Source: Neptunicoccus cionae
GTDB taxonomy: Bacteria; Pseudomonadota; Alphaproteobacteria; Rhodobacterales; Rhodobacteraceae
Assembly: GCF_014643735.1 (NCBI RefSeq)
Contig: NZ_BMKA01000002.1
Span: 992,001 to 1,056,000 of the forward strand
Length of the DNA stretch: 64,000 bases
Direction of reading: 5' to 3'
The notes beneath the pieces were generated by a model. It made no database searches, was not told where the DNA came from, and worked only from the letters and a program-made list of their open reading frames with translations. Below, piece by piece: positions 8,910-18,226 of the stretch (positions within the stretch are counted from its first letter, which is position 1; each line of letters starts with the position of its first letter). Both the position numbers and the translations under genes were made by a program.

Positions 8910-9923
8910 ATGGGTGACTGGGTGAATATGGCGGAAGTGTGGCGTGGGGACATTCTGGAGTCTGTTCATCGGGGCCGCGCAGTGGTCTGCGACTCACGCG
9001 GGGAAGTGATTGCCGCATGGGGGGATATTGACGCGGTGACCTATCCGCGGTCTTCCTGCAAAATGCTTCAAGCCCTGCCTTTGATGGAAAGCGGGGCGGC
9101 GGCGCGGTTTGCGTTGACGCCGGAACAACTCGCCCTCGCCTGCGCATCCCATGAGGGTGCGCATATGCACACGGATCGGGTAGTGAAATGGCTTGGGGAT
9201 CTGGAACTGGGTGAGCGTGACCTGCGCTGCGGGCCACAATTTCCCCGCGCAAAAGAAGAGCAGGAAGAGCTGATCCGGTTTGGTCAGAAACATGACCGCA
9301 CCCACAACAATTGTTCCGGCAAACACAGTGGATTTCTGACGCTAAACAAGCACTTGGGCGGTGACGCTGAATATGTAGAGCTGGATCATCCGGTTCAACA
9401 GGCAATCCTAACCGCCTTTGAAGAAATGACCGGAGAGACATCCCCGGGGTTTGGTATTGATGGTTGTTCCGCGCCCAATCACGCTTGTACGTTGCGGGGG
9501 TTGGCGACAGCGATGGCGCGGATGGCAGATCCTTCGGCGCTCGGTGAAATTCGCGGTCAGGCGGCGCAAGATTTGGTCTCAGCAATGAAGGCGCATCCTG
9601 AACTGGTGGCAGGTCAGGGACGGGCGTGCACAGAGTTAATGGATTCGATGGACGGGCGCACAGTGGTGAAAACCGGCGCTGAAGGTGTCTTCATCGCGAT
9701 CCTTCCGGAACGTGGGCTGGGCGTGGCGCTTAAAGTTCAGGACGGAGCGACACGCGCGGCCGAAACCGCCATCGCCGCGCTGTTGGTGCGCCTTGGGGTT
9801 GCTGATCCGAACCATCCTGCTGTTATCAAAAGGCTTTGCCCGAAGCAGTATAACTTTGCAGGTTTGGAAACCGGCCGGATTGCACCGGCATCAGCGCTCT
9901 ATGCAGATGGTGCTGCGATCTGA
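8910..9923 (+). CDS. L-asparaginase II, Rhizobium etli type
   Basis: This 337-residue enzyme hydrolyses L-asparagine to aspartate and ammonia. It belongs to the thermolabile, Rhizobium-type asparaginase class, unrelated in sequence to the E. coli enzymes. The signatures are PRSSCK (Ser-x-x-Lys), NNCSGKHSG and GIDGCSAPNHA, in the expected order. The start follows GGAG at 8898-8901 with 7-base spacing. It is divergent from the ialB-like gene. No signal peptide is seen, so it is cytoplasmic. Confidence 0.9.
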   Translation: MGDWVNMAEVWRGDILESVHRGRAVVCDSRGEVIAAWGDIDAVTYPRSSCKMLQALPLMESGAAARFALTPEQLALACASHEGAHMHTDRVVKWLGDLELGERDLRCGPQFPRAKEEQEELIRFGQKHDRTHNNCSGKHSGFLTLNKHLGGDAEYVELDHPVQQAILTAFEEMTGETSPGFGIDGCSAPNHACTLRGLATAMARMADPSALGEIRGQAAQDLVSAMKAHPELVAGQGRACTELMDSMDGRTVVKTGAEGVFIAILPERGLGVALKVQDGATRAAETAIAALLVRLGVADPNHPAVIKRLCPKQYNFAGLETGRIAPASALYADGAAI

Positions 9924-10113
9924 TTTAGAGGCGCTTACCTTTCCTTAACGAATAGGGGGTAGTCCTGAGACTATCGGGACAGTTTGTCTAAACCAGCGCG
10001 CACGGTGTTAACCCCCTCACCGGATCGTGTTGCGGATGCGGCTGTTCCCGGCCTTCCTCCGGTTGCCCCCTTCCGGATGGGGGCGTAACTACTCCGACTG
10101 CTGTGTTCCCGGC
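9924..10113. other. Intergenic region with GC-rich hairpins, no gene recognised
   Basis: It holds a 7-bp hairpin (9962-9968 with 9974-9980) that could end the asparaginase transcript, and a GCCCCC/GGGGGC hairpin near 10070-10088. TGTTCCCGGC or close variants occur twice, near 10043 and 10103. I could not match it to SRP RNA, 6S RNA or a known riboswitch. Confidence 0.4.
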
Positions 10114-10518
10114 TTAGAAAGGATGTTCGCTCACGTAATCCAGTGCCTGAAACAATGTTGCGTCTGCCTGCCGGATCAGCCGCCGGCTGATAGATGCAAT
10201 TGCGACTAAATCATTGTTGTGTATCGCACCAACGAGATCACCGGCGACCTTTGCGAAACTGACCAGACCGATCTGTTTGCTGATCGCGATAAGACTGTTC
10301 GAGAGTCTGGCAGCCCCTTCAAGATCGCCGTTAGACAGGGCCGCCTCCAGCCCGTTCAAACGGTCCGATACTTCGCAAGCTGCACGCTCCACCACTTCGC
10401 GGCCTTGTCCTTGCCCGAGGTTTGTCTGCAATGTCTCAATCGCACCCTTTTCCAACGCTGTTTTTTCGATCAGCGTCAGTCGTTCTACCGTATCTTTTTT
10501 TGTTAATGTAAAGGTCAT
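10114..10518 (-). CDS. Hpt-like alpha-helical protein, histidine apparently missing
   Basis: This encodes 134 mainly helical residues. The second half (AARLSNSLIAISKQIGL, then VSFAKVAGDLVGAIHNNDL) resembles the core of histidine phosphotransfer domains, where A-H-x-L-K-G-x-x normally carries the phosphorylated His. Here the position reads S-N, so it may be a non-phosphorylatable relative or only a structural look-alike. The start could be 10518 or an in-frame ATG at 10536 (six more residues). Function unknown. It is divergent from the carbonic anhydrase gene. Confidence 0.65.
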   Translation of the reverse strand: MTFTLTKKDTVERLTLIEKTALEKGAIETLQTNLGQGQGREVVERAACEVSDRLNGLEAALSNGDLEGAARLSNSLIAISKQIGLVSFAKVAGDLVGAIHNNDLVAIASISRRLIRQADATLFQALDYVSEHPF

Positions 10519-10661
10519 TTTTGGTCCCACTTTCATCTCTTAGTTCCCATGTCGGAAGCTAGGATGGAGATGTTTCCAAAAACTTACCTACTAAAATTGA
10601 AATGGTTGTAATTTGGCCTAAAGTTTAGGAGAAGGTTGCCAAGCTACAGGAGTTCTGCGCA

Positions 10662-11315
10662 ATGGAATTTGCAAAACCGTTACCAACTTCCCTCGTCAAA
10701 CGCTACCAGGGCTGGCGGGCAACAACCTATTCCGAAAATAAATCGTGGTATATGAAACTGGCCGATGAAGGTCAGCATCCCCGTGGGCTGATAATCTCCT
10801 GCTGTGACAGCCGCGTGAATGCGACCTCTCTCTTTGGCGCGGATACAGGCGAGTTTTTCATTCACCGGAACATCGCAAATCTTGTCCCCCCATACGAACC
10901 GAACCGCGATTATCACGGCACCTCTGCCGCGATCGAATACGCTGTGAACACGTTGCGGGTGGTCAATGTGATTATTATGGGCCACACCCAATGTGGTGGC
11001 GTCGCCGGTTGTCATGCGATGTGTTCTGGACAGGCGCCCGAACTGGAGGAAGACACCAGCTTTGTCGGACGCTGGATGGATATTCTGCGGCCCGGTTTTG
11101 ATCGGGCAGTTAAATCCTCGGACAAGGAAGAAGAGCAGGTCAAAGAACTGGAGCGGCAAAGCGTTTTGGTTTCGCTGGAAAATCTGATGACCTTCCCATT
11201 TGTGCGCGATCGGGTGGAAGCAGAGGATCTGACGCTCCACGGTATTTCGGTCAACATCAAAACCGGAGAGCTATCCCACTACGATCCGGCACAGGGCCAG
11301 TTTATCGAAATTTGA
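10662..11315 (+). CDS. Beta-class carbonic anhydrase
   Basis: The 217-residue enzyme interconverts carbon dioxide and bicarbonate in the cytoplasm. Zinc-binding and catalytic residues are visible: CCDSR (Cys48, Asp49-x-Arg51) and GHTQCGG (His108, Cys111), with the conserved EFFIHRNIANLVPP between them. An ACAGGAG-like site precedes the ATG. The gene is a single unit that ends in a strong bidirectional terminator. Confidence 0.95.
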   Translation: MEFAKPLPTSLVKRYQGWRATTYSENKSWYMKLADEGQHPRGLIISCCDSRVNATSLFGADTGEFFIHRNIANLVPPYEPNRDYHGTSAAIEYAVNTLRVVNVIIMGHTQCGGVAGCHAMCSGQAPELEEDTSFVGRWMDILRPGFDRAVKSSDKEEEQVKELERQSVLVSLENLMTFPFVRDRVEAEDLTLHGISVNIKTGELSHYDPAQGQFIEI

Positions 11316-11341
11316 TCCCGAAACTGACGAGATCTATTTGC

Positions 11342-11382
11342 AAAAAAAAAAGCGACCTTTCAGTGGAAAAGTCGCTTTTTTT
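11342..11382. terminator. Strong bidirectional terminator between carbonic anhydrase and DUF4139 genes
   Basis: A stem of AGCGAC/GTCGCT extended by A and T runs (A run from 11342, T run to 11382) serves both convergent genes. Confidence 0.9.
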
Positions 11383-11399
11383 AACAGAGTTAACCGAAG

Positions 11400-13079
11400 T
11401 TAACGCGGGACAGGCATCTTACCCACCGGCCATTTCATCTGGTATCCGAACAGGACGTCCTGACTTGTGCCGGCTTCCAGTTCCAGATCCCAAACCAGAA
11501 CTCCGCGTTTGCCATTGCGGTTCAGTTCGTCCGGTGCGGGCGTGGCTTGTAGGCGGATGTTCAGATCGTCATCTTCAGATGTGGGCACTACGTCGAGTAG
11601 TTTAACCGGCATGTTGTAATCCAGCGCAGAAAACAGCGTGGTTTTGTAGGACTGGTTGATCTCGGACCGGGAGGTTATGAACCCGCTATCCCCTTCAGCA
11701 ACACCCAGAACATCCCGTTGCAGGCGGATGCCATAGAGCGGCCCCAGACCGATCGGCTCTGTCTGGTTCGGGCTGAGCCTTGGCAGGTAGGTGGTGCCAA
11801 TCGGCGTGCCGTCACGGGACAGGTCGACTTGCCCAGCCAGAAGAATGCCGCCGGTGTCGTTTTCAAGGTCAGTATAAAGAAATGCGTTCTCGTCCCGCGC
11901 TGCATTTGCCATCCCATACAAGTCAGCAGAAAAGACCAGCGTGTCTATATTGAAGGTGCTAGTGGCAGCGCTCCAATCCATGCTGTGCCCGTCGCCCAGA
12001 TCAAACAAAAGGGTTTGGCCAGCAAAATTTGCACCTGCGGGTTGTTCTGCGGCCTCGACCATCGGGGCAGGCGCTGGTGCATCCAACCGCATGACGTTGG
12101 TTTCATAATCGGCGCCGACGGACCCAGATTTGCGGGCCTTCACCTCATCTACCAGGCGCTTAAGATCGGGGTATGGAATGACCGTTCCGGTGCTGTCGCG
12201 CAGGTTGGCCGTGGACAATGTAATCTTCACATCATCCCAACTGTGAAACGGCTTTTCGCCTTCACGGGACACTGAAACTTTCGCTGAGCGCCGCAACTCC
12301 AGCGTGCCTTTGGCGCCGGCTTGGGTCAGGTCGGCCGCATAGGTCGGCTGCCAATAAGCGGGCTGGAGATTGTCATATTCCACGGTCACAGCCTGCGCAG
12401 CGGTGACTTCGATACGTGTTGTAATCTGGCGGATTTGTTCGTGGCTGCGGGGTTGCAAGCGCTCTACGATCTCTTGCGCATGAGCGAGATCTTCTTGCAA
12501 GACTGTACGCTCCGGCTCCATAGATGCCAGTTCCGTTTTGATCGCGGCAATGCGCTGTTGCGCCGCGCGGGCGGTTTCTCCTATTGCATCGGCCACTGCG
12601 GTCAGCTGATCTGCCTGTATTGCATCACGCTGTCCGGCCAATCCGGTTTCTGCGGTGCTGCGCACTAGTGTCAGTTTCAACTCCGCTGCGAGCAGGGATG
12701 CTTGATTTTCCTCATACCGTTCTTCAAACGCACGCAGTGCCGCCTGGGCCTGATTTCGCGCATCAATAGCGACTTGCAAGCCTGCAGATGGCGTGCGCCG
12801 GATTGGTGGCGCGTGAAAATTCGCGGCAGATTGAGAGATGACACGTATGCCATCAGCCCCCCCAAACTGCACCTCCGGCACTGCATTTTCATAACCGCTA
12901 ACGGGCAAGTAGGCGATCAAACTGTGGGTGCCAGGTGTTAAGGTCACAGGCGCCGAATAGGTGATAATACCGCCCTGACCCGTTATCAACGCCTCCGTCA
13001 CCTCTGTCTTAAGAACTATGGTATCAGCGAAGGCAGGCAAAGCTGTTGTTGCGAACAATGCGGCTAAAATCGGTTTCAT
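11400..13079 (-). CDS. Exported DUF4139/MuiA-like protein
   Basis: The 559-residue protein has a signal peptide (MKPILAALFATTALPAFAD). An N-terminal domain follows, then a long coiled-coil stretch rich in Ala, Glu and Gln (roughly residues 105-215), and a C-terminal DUF4139 beta domain with VTVEYDNLQPAYWQPTYAADL. Relatives include the mucoidy-inhibitor MuiA-type proteins; the molecular role is unknown, probably at the cell envelope. The start was set at the Met that begins the signal peptide, with GGGA ahead. An upstream ATG at 13151 gives no signal peptide. Confidence 0.85.
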   Translation of the reverse strand: MKPILAALFATTALPAFADTIVLKTEVTEALITGQGGIITYSAPVTLTPGTHSLIAYLPVSGYENAVPEVQFGGADGIRVISQSAANFHAPPIRRTPSAGLQVAIDARNQAQAALRAFEERYEENQASLLAAELKLTLVRSTAETGLAGQRDAIQADQLTAVADAIGETARAAQQRIAAIKTELASMEPERTVLQEDLAHAQEIVERLQPRSHEQIRQITTRIEVTAAQAVTVEYDNLQPAYWQPTYAADLTQAGAKGTLELRRSAKVSVSREGEKPFHSWDDVKITLSTANLRDSTGTVIPYPDLKRLVDEVKARKSGSVGADYETNVMRLDAPAPAPMVEAAEQPAGANFAGQTLLFDLGDGHSMDWSAATSTFNIDTLVFSADLYGMANAARDENAFLYTDLENDTGGILLAGQVDLSRDGTPIGTTYLPRLSPNQTEPIGLGPLYGIRLQRDVLGVAEGDSGFITSRSEINQSYKTTLFSALDYNMPVKLLDVVPTSEDDDLNIRLQATPAPDELNRNGKRGVLVWDLELEAGTSQDVLFGYQMKWPVGKMPVPR

Positions 13080-13222
13080 TTTTAATCCCGTTTCGTTGAA
13101 GTGACTGAATTTCAATCTAAGCCGGTGCTGGGGAATCTCAACCCGCAGCACCTAAATGGGACATGGTGGCTGGTTCTAAAAAATGAAAAACCCAGCCTGT
13201 ACGAACAGACGGGGCAAGGTTG

Positions 13223-13435
13223 TCAGGGCCAGTGGCGGACACGCGGTGCTGCATAGACGGTGAATGCCGGTTTCGTGACGGATTGCGCTGCTAGTTCTGT
13301 AACCTCTTTCGCGCAAAGCCCTTTGGGCACGGTTAGGGTTAGTTTGTCGCGCGAAGCGGCAAATGCGCCAGAAGCTGGCATCGCGAGAACGGACGCAGCC
13401 ACGGCTGCGAAAGCTGTGAAACGAGAGACGTTCAT
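13223..13435 (-). CDS. Small exported protein of unknown function
   Basis: This is 70 residues: a clear signal peptide (MNVSRFTAFAAVAASVLA, cleavage after GAFA) and a mature part of about 43 residues with one Cys (KGLCAKEVTEL). An AGGAAAA site lies about 10 bases before the ATG. It matches no family I recognise. It lies between the DUF4139 gene and asd on the same strand, with its own spacing on both sides. Confidence 0.65.
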   Translation of the reverse strand: MNVSRFTAFAAVAASVLAMPASGAFAASRDKLTLTVPKGLCAKEVTELAAQSVTKPAFTVYAAPRVRHWP

Positions 13436-13684
13436 ATTCGGTTTTTCCTGAGATAAGTCGGAGAGCAGTCCGTTAATTCTTGTCGCTTCCGATTTCGTTG
13501 AAATAGGGCCAAACAGTGGTTAAGACAACAAAATTTTAAGGGTGGTTCCTGAAATTTAGAAGCCAATGATTTTGTTGCTATATTGTCGTGACCCCTATGA
13601 AACAAAGGAGTTTCGCGTGGTTTTAGTGTTCCGTTAGTGACTTTTTAGCACGCCCCTGAATGCCGTCGCGGGCTGGAGTGCGAT
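13436..13684. other. Intergenic region with possible leader/small RNA
   Basis: No gene of normal size. On the plus strand AAAGGAG (13604-13610) precedes a 6-codon frame from GTG 13617, and it overlaps a 9-codon frame from ATG 13597. A GCAC/GTGC-based hairpin then leads to the shared terminator at 13685-13724. This could be a short plus-strand transcript, but no promoter is proven. Confidence 0.3.
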
Positions 13685-13724
13685 AAAAACCCCTCGTACC
13701 AGACAGATACGAGGGGTCATTTTT
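13685..13724 (-). terminator. Intrinsic terminator of asd, usable from both sides
   Basis: A 10-bp stem (13689-13698 with 13708-13717) is followed by TTTTT directly on the minus strand and by CATTTTT on the plus strand. Confidence 0.9.
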
Positions 13725-13748
13725 CGTTTGCAGCAGGTGTGGGAGGCG

Positions 13749-14771
13749 TTAGCCTTTTTTCAGAACCCGACGTCCCAGCAGTTCGGCGATTTGCACCGCG
13801 TTCAACGCTGCACCTTTGCGCAGGTTGTCAGAGACACACCAAAGGTTGATACCATTGTCGATTGTGCTGTCCTGACGGATGCGCGAAATATAGGTCGCGA
13901 ATTCACCCACGCATTCCTTCGGAGTGATGTAACCGCCGTCTTCGCGCTTATCCACAACCATGATGCCTGGCGCCTCGCGAAGGATTTCGCGGGCTTCGTC
14001 TTCATCGAGATGGTCTTCAAATTCGATGTTGATCGATTCCGCATGGCCTACAAAAACGGGTACGCGGACACAGGTCGCTGTCACTTTAATCGCCGGATCG
14101 ACGATCTTTTTGGTTTCGGCAACCATCTTCCATTCTTCTTTGGTGTCGCCGGAATCCATGAACACGTCGATGTGCGGGATCACGTTAAAAGCAATTTCCT
14201 TCGGATAAACAGAAGGTTCGACCTCTTGTCCTGGAACATACATGCCCTTGGTTTGGTTCCACAACTCATCCATCGCGTCCTTGCCTGAGCCGGAAACCGA
14301 TTGATATGTGGACACAACAACCCGTTTGATCTTGGCGCGGTCGTGCAACGGCTTCAGCGCCACTACCATCTGCGCGGTTGAACAGTTCGGGTTAGCGATG
14401 ATGTTCTTTTTGGAATACTGCTCGATGTCGTCGGGGTTACATTCCGGCACGATCAGCGGCACGTCGGGATCGTAGCGGTACAGCGACGAGTTATCGATCA
14501 CCACACAACCGGCTTTGGCGGCGATTGGTGCATATTGTTGCGTCGCTTCAGAGCCTACCGCGAACAGTGCAATGTCCCAGCCGGTGAAGTCGAAAGTGTC
14601 CAGATCTTCCGTCTTAACCGTCTTGTCGCCAAAGCTGCACTCCGTTCCCTTGCTTTTGCGCGATGCGAGCACTGCAAGTTCGTCTACGGGGAACTGGCGC
14701 TCGGCCAGAATATTCAGCATTTCGCGGCCCACATTGCCAGTGGCGCCTACGACAACAACACGGTAGCCCAT
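13749..14771 (-). CDS. asd: Aspartate-semialdehyde dehydrogenase
   Basis: Asd reduces aspartyl phosphate to aspartate semialdehyde for lysine, threonine, methionine and diaminopimelate synthesis. The 340-residue protein has the NADP-binding start VVVVGATGNVGREML, the active-site cysteine in ANPNCSTAQ (Cys130), SVSGSGKDAMDEL, and the late HAESINIEF segment with the catalytic His. The start at 14771 is preceded by AGGAG. The frame extends to 14870, but the extra residues do not resemble the family. It is monocistronic with a strong terminator. Confidence 0.96.
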   Translation of the reverse strand: MGYRVVVVGATGNVGREMLNILAERQFPVDELAVLASRKSKGTECSFGDKTVKTEDLDTFDFTGWDIALFAVGSEATQQYAPIAAKAGCVVIDNSSLYRYDPDVPLIVPECNPDDIEQYSKKNIIANPNCSTAQMVVALKPLHDRAKIKRVVVSTYQSVSGSGKDAMDELWNQTKGMYVPGQEVEPSVYPKEIAFNVIPHIDVFMDSGDTKEEWKMVAETKKIVDPAIKVTATCVRVPVFVGHAESINIEFEDHLDEDEAREILREAPGIMVVDKREDGGYITPKECVGEFATYISRIRQDSTIDNGINLWCVSDNLRKGAALNAVQIAELLGRRVLKKG

Positions 14772-15071
14772 GTATATTTCTCCTAGGTTTTGACGTTGTG
14801 CCGCTGAACTGACGTTTGCTGCCGCACATCGTGCTTGATTGGACAAACCCCCGAAGGGACGCGGCCTCATAACTGGAAAACAGCTTAAGGGAAAGGGGCG
14901 CGGTGCTCTCTGACCGTTTTACCGGCCGTATTATGTCGAAAAGGTGAACTTCTCAGAGAAAAATCCATAAAAAGCGCTTCAAATCCTCCGTATTTGGAGT
15001 CCCGCGATTAGCAGTTCGTTCAGATTTGCAGCTTATTTCTTTCTTCGAACCAGCGGTTAGGAGATTTTTCA
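14772..15071. other. Divergent intergenic region between asd and the RTX gene
   Basis: These 300 bases carry the promoters of both genes. A small CTCC/GGAG hairpin lies near 14986. I see no recognisable operator or RNA gene. Confidence 0.4.
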
Positions 15072-17507
15072 ATGTTAGGCGAAAGTCGGGTTTGGCAAGG
15101 AAACCCGGTAGATGGCGTCTTGATTTCGGGCACACGGAAGGATGAAGCCTTTCAGGGGGGCAATCCGGTTAATACGTATTCGGATGGGCCAACGGGAACG
15201 GGCGCAATAACAGAAGACACTACGGGCAATAAGGTTTTCGATCTGCTCGCCGATGGCTGGTCTTACGATGGTCGTACGTGGATTTATACGCCGCAGGTTT
15301 CAGAACGAACTGCTTTCGTCTGGCCGCCCATCAACGATGTAATTCAGGCGGGGGGTGGTAATGATGTTTTGCAGGGCAAAGGCGGGACTGATTTACTGTT
15401 CGGAAATGCCGGTCAAGATCAATTAAACGCTGGCTCGGGTGATGATTTCGTTTTTGGCGGCTTGGGACGCGATCATCTGAAACTGGGTAAAGGGGCGGAT
15501 TTCGCAGAAGGGGGTGCCGGTGATGACAGGGTCACCGGTGGCGCTGGCGATGATCTGGTCTACGGGGACGGATCGGGGCGAAACCTGCTGGCAGCTTCCA
15601 TGCAGGATGCCGATGCAACCGACCTTGCGGCATTTGCAGGCTGGGGCAATTGGGACGGTTCGGATGATGGCAGCGGCGCGCGCATGTCCCAAACGCTTGA
15701 TACCGAAAATGGCGTGTCTTACCGGATATCTTTCGACCTCGCCGCTAATCTGGCTGAGGCTTCCGGCGCAGGGGGCGTGGCAGTTTATTGGAATAATCAA
15801 CGGGTTGGACGGTTTGAAGCGGATCGCGGCGGTTATTCGACCCACACCATAGACGTCGTTGGAGAAGGAAAAACGGGTACACTTTTATTTAAAGATTTTG
15901 CGTTTAGCGGGTCAGAAAGACCGGAGATTAATGCGGACACACCAGTGCTGCACTATGATTCAGCGGTAAGGATCAACGGGCGTTTAATAGACGTTTCGGC
16001 ATTCGCATCAGGTCAACAAGGCATGTTCCACGTTCTGGACGGCCAATTGACCCGTTTCGAAGGCAGCAGCGCCACTACCCTTGCGCTTGGGGGCGGGGCT
16101 GATTTTGGTGTGGGAGCGTTAGGTTATAACTCTCAAGATGATCTGATTTATGGGGTGGCAACAAGCGCAGGTTTGGACGACCGAGGAAAAGCGGTCAGCA
16201 CCGGCGACCTCGTTCTATTTGACGCGAAGGGGACGGTCTACGGAGCGGGTGCTACCGGTGCTTCGGGGATGGCTGGTGATTTCGACAGCTACGGCAATCT
16301 TTGGATATTTGATGCGAATTTTAGCGGTATCACCAAAATAGACGTGGATAATTTCAACGCTTTTAGCGATCCCGTAGTGCAGCGTTACTCTCTCCCAGCA
16401 GGTCTATTTTCCCAAGATTTGAAGGATGTGGCGTACAGTCCTTTGGAAAACCTGTGGTACGGCGTGGTCGCACCTTCCAAGGCCGGGGACAATGGTCAAT
16501 TGATACGTATCGATCTGAACGATCTTGCGATTGGTGGATATCCGGTCATAACCTCCATCAAAATAAACCGGATCGTAACCTTCGAGGGTTTCCATGACGG
16601 GATGCCAGCGGGGGATGTGTCCACGGTGTTCGTGGACGGAGATGGAGAGCTTTATTTCGGACTAGGGGCATCAGGCCGTGATGCGGAGGGTGACACGGCT
16701 GAACCGGGTGCGATCTATCAGCTTTATGCCGACTGGGACGGTGGGGCTGCTTTTGCCCGCTTTCGGGGTGTCACCGAAAGCGCCGGTTACGATGACGGCG
16801 CGGTTGATCCAAACTCCGTCGACTTATTCGCGTTGCGGGACGCCGATGCGCCGTTCTATCTGCGAAACCCTCAGGTGCAGATGCAGGGCGGAGGCGACGA
16901 TATTCTTTACGGCGGCGCTGGACAGGATGAAATCTACGGCGGTGCGGGTGGTGACAAAGCACTCGGGGGCGCGGGCGCAGACACTCTATTTGGCGGAGAA
17001 GGCGATGATCGGCTCTTTGGAGGGCGCGGACAGGACAGGATTTCCGGTGAAAGCGGAGAGGATAAAATTAGAGGTGGTTCCGGTGACGATCAAATCTTCG
17101 GAGGGTCCGATAAGGATGAACTGGACGGGAGCAGTGGCGATGATCTGATGGTGGGTGGCGCTGGCGCAGATAAACTCTTTGGTGGCGCTGGGGCCGACAG
17201 AATTGAGGGTGGCGCAGGGAATGACAACCTTTGGGGCGGTGGTTATACCGGCGACAGCGATAGGGATGTGTTCGTATTTTCCGCAGGATCCGGACGGGAT
17301 TATATCCACGATTTTGACGTTTCGATTGATCAGATTGATCTGTCTACCTTCTGGATCGACTGGTCCGAAGTGCGGGAACACCTGATTGATGAAGGCTGGG
17401 CAACCGTTATAGATCTCTACGCCTTTGCGGGAGGCAGTAGCGGTGAAAGGATTATCTTGCCTGACGTGGCGCGCGCCAGCCTCAACGCAGAGAACTTCGT
17501 CTTATGA
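15072..17507 (+). CDS. RTX calcium-binding protein with two repeat blocks around a propeller-like domain
   Basis: This encodes 811 residues without an N-terminal signal, as expected for type I secretion. A first RTX block (GGxGxDxLx nonapeptides, about 93-168) is followed by a jelly-roll-like region (about 170-300). Then comes a region with repeated strand patterns such as DLVLFDAKGTVYGAGATG and YGNLWIFDANF (about 310-590) that looks like a DUF6923-type beta-propeller. A second RTX block (about 606-720) and a closing domain of the serralysin-type C-terminus (DVFVFSAGSGRDYIHDFD) complete it. No enzymatic motif was recognised. GGAG precedes the ATG. No type I transporter genes lie in the window. 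Confidence 0.85.
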   Translation: MLGESRVWQGNPVDGVLISGTRKDEAFQGGNPVNTYSDGPTGTGAITEDTTGNKVFDLLADGWSYDGRTWIYTPQVSERTAFVWPPINDVIQAGGGNDVLQGKGGTDLLFGNAGQDQLNAGSGDDFVFGGLGRDHLKLGKGADFAEGGAGDDRVTGGAGDDLVYGDGSGRNLLAASMQDADATDLAAFAGWGNWDGSDDGSGARMSQTLDTENGVSYRISFDLAANLAEASGAGGVAVYWNNQRVGRFEADRGGYSTHTIDVVGEGKTGTLLFKDFAFSGSERPEINADTPVLHYDSAVRINGRLIDVSAFASGQQGMFHVLDGQLTRFEGSSATTLALGGGADFGVGALGYNSQDDLIYGVATSAGLDDRGKAVSTGDLVLFDAKGTVYGAGATGASGMAGDFDSYGNLWIFDANFSGITKIDVDNFNAFSDPVVQRYSLPAGLFSQDLKDVAYSPLENLWYGVVAPSKAGDNGQLIRIDLNDLAIGGYPVITSIKINRIVTFEGFHDGMPAGDVSTVFVDGDGELYFGLGASGRDAEGDTAEPGAIYQLYADWDGGAAFARFRGVTESAGYDDGAVDPNSVDLFALRDADAPFYLRNPQVQMQGGGDDILYGGAGQDEIYGGAGGDKALGGAGADTLFGGEGDDRLFGGRGQDRISGESGEDKIRGGSGDDQIFGGSDKDELDGSSGDDLMVGGAGADKLFGGAGADRIEGGAGNDNLWGGGYTGDSDRDVFVFSAGSGRDYIHDFDVSIDQIDLSTFWIDWSEVREHLIDEGWATVIDLYAFAGGSSGERIILPDVARASLNAENFVL

Positions 17508-17579
17508 TTGGGCTTCGCATTCGCGTGAACGGGGCGTCTATTTCTTTGCGCCTTAGGCGTGGCGGGTTAAACATACTTC

Positions 17580-17948
17580 ATGAAACACACAAAAAACTTC
17601 ATTTGGGCCGCCATCGCTACTTTGGTTCTACTAACCTCGGCGGCAGTGGCCGGTACGGCAGTTGTCGAAAAAGCAGAGCTGCAACGCTCCGGCAAGACAT
17701 GGACCGTTACCGTGACGCTCCGCCATGAAGATACCGGCTGGGACCACTATGCCGATGGCTGGGGCGTTTATCTTCCAGATGGAACCGAGCTTGGCTACCG
17801 CGAGCTTGCCCATCCTCATGTGGAGGAGCAACCCTTCACCCGAACCTTACGCGGAGTCACGATACCGGAGGACGCGACCAAGGTGGTTATCATTGCGAAG
17901 GATTCCGTTCACGGGACCGGCGAAGCATACGAGATCACGCTCGACTAA
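17580..17948 (+). CDS. Small exported protein, unknown function
   Basis: The 122-residue protein has a signal peptide (about residues 1-24, ending AVAG). A compact beta-rich mature domain follows, with WTVTVTLRHEDTGWDHYADG and a late VVIIAKDSVHGTGE. I do not recognise the family, though similar proteins seem common in Roseobacter relatives. It starts 72 bases after the RTX gene on the same strand, without an obvious terminator between, so the two may be co-expressed. The mature part would be periplasmic or exported. Confidence 0.7.
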   Translation: MKHTKNFIWAAIATLVLLTSAAVAGTAVVEKAELQRSGKTWTVTVTLRHEDTGWDHYADGWGVYLPDGTELGYRELAHPHVEEQPFTRTLRGVTIPEDATKVVIIAKDSVHGTGEAYEITLD

Positions 17949-18226
17949 GTTAAATTTCGCGAGGTGATTCGCTATACGGCCGAGCAGTCGCCACAGAGCA
18001 TGCCAATCGCTGGTAGAAGCCTGTTCGGGAAAGCACACCCCTTCGGTGTGACGCGGTTGGGGCGCGATGTTTTGATAACGGTTTAGCGCCTTGAAACACG
18101 CTATTTCCGGATTATTTCTTGCAGTCCGTCGTCACTCTCCCCACAATGGACGAGAGGATGGGCGTCATCGCTGAACAGTGTGGGAACAACCGGCAGCGGG
18201 ATTGCAATCTTTTGGTGGGGAAATAA

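Noticed and set aside
9924-10113. SRP RNA, 6S RNA or cobalamin riboswitch
   Set aside because: The GGAAGGAAGCAGCC-like SRP apex, the 6S open bubble and riboswitch core boxes are not present; only GC-rich hairpins are seen.
13520-13545. EcfG-type promoter ahead of the small exported gene at 13223-13435
   Set aside because: GGAAC is present on the minus strand, but the next GTT is at 15 rather than 17 bases, and no CGTT fits.
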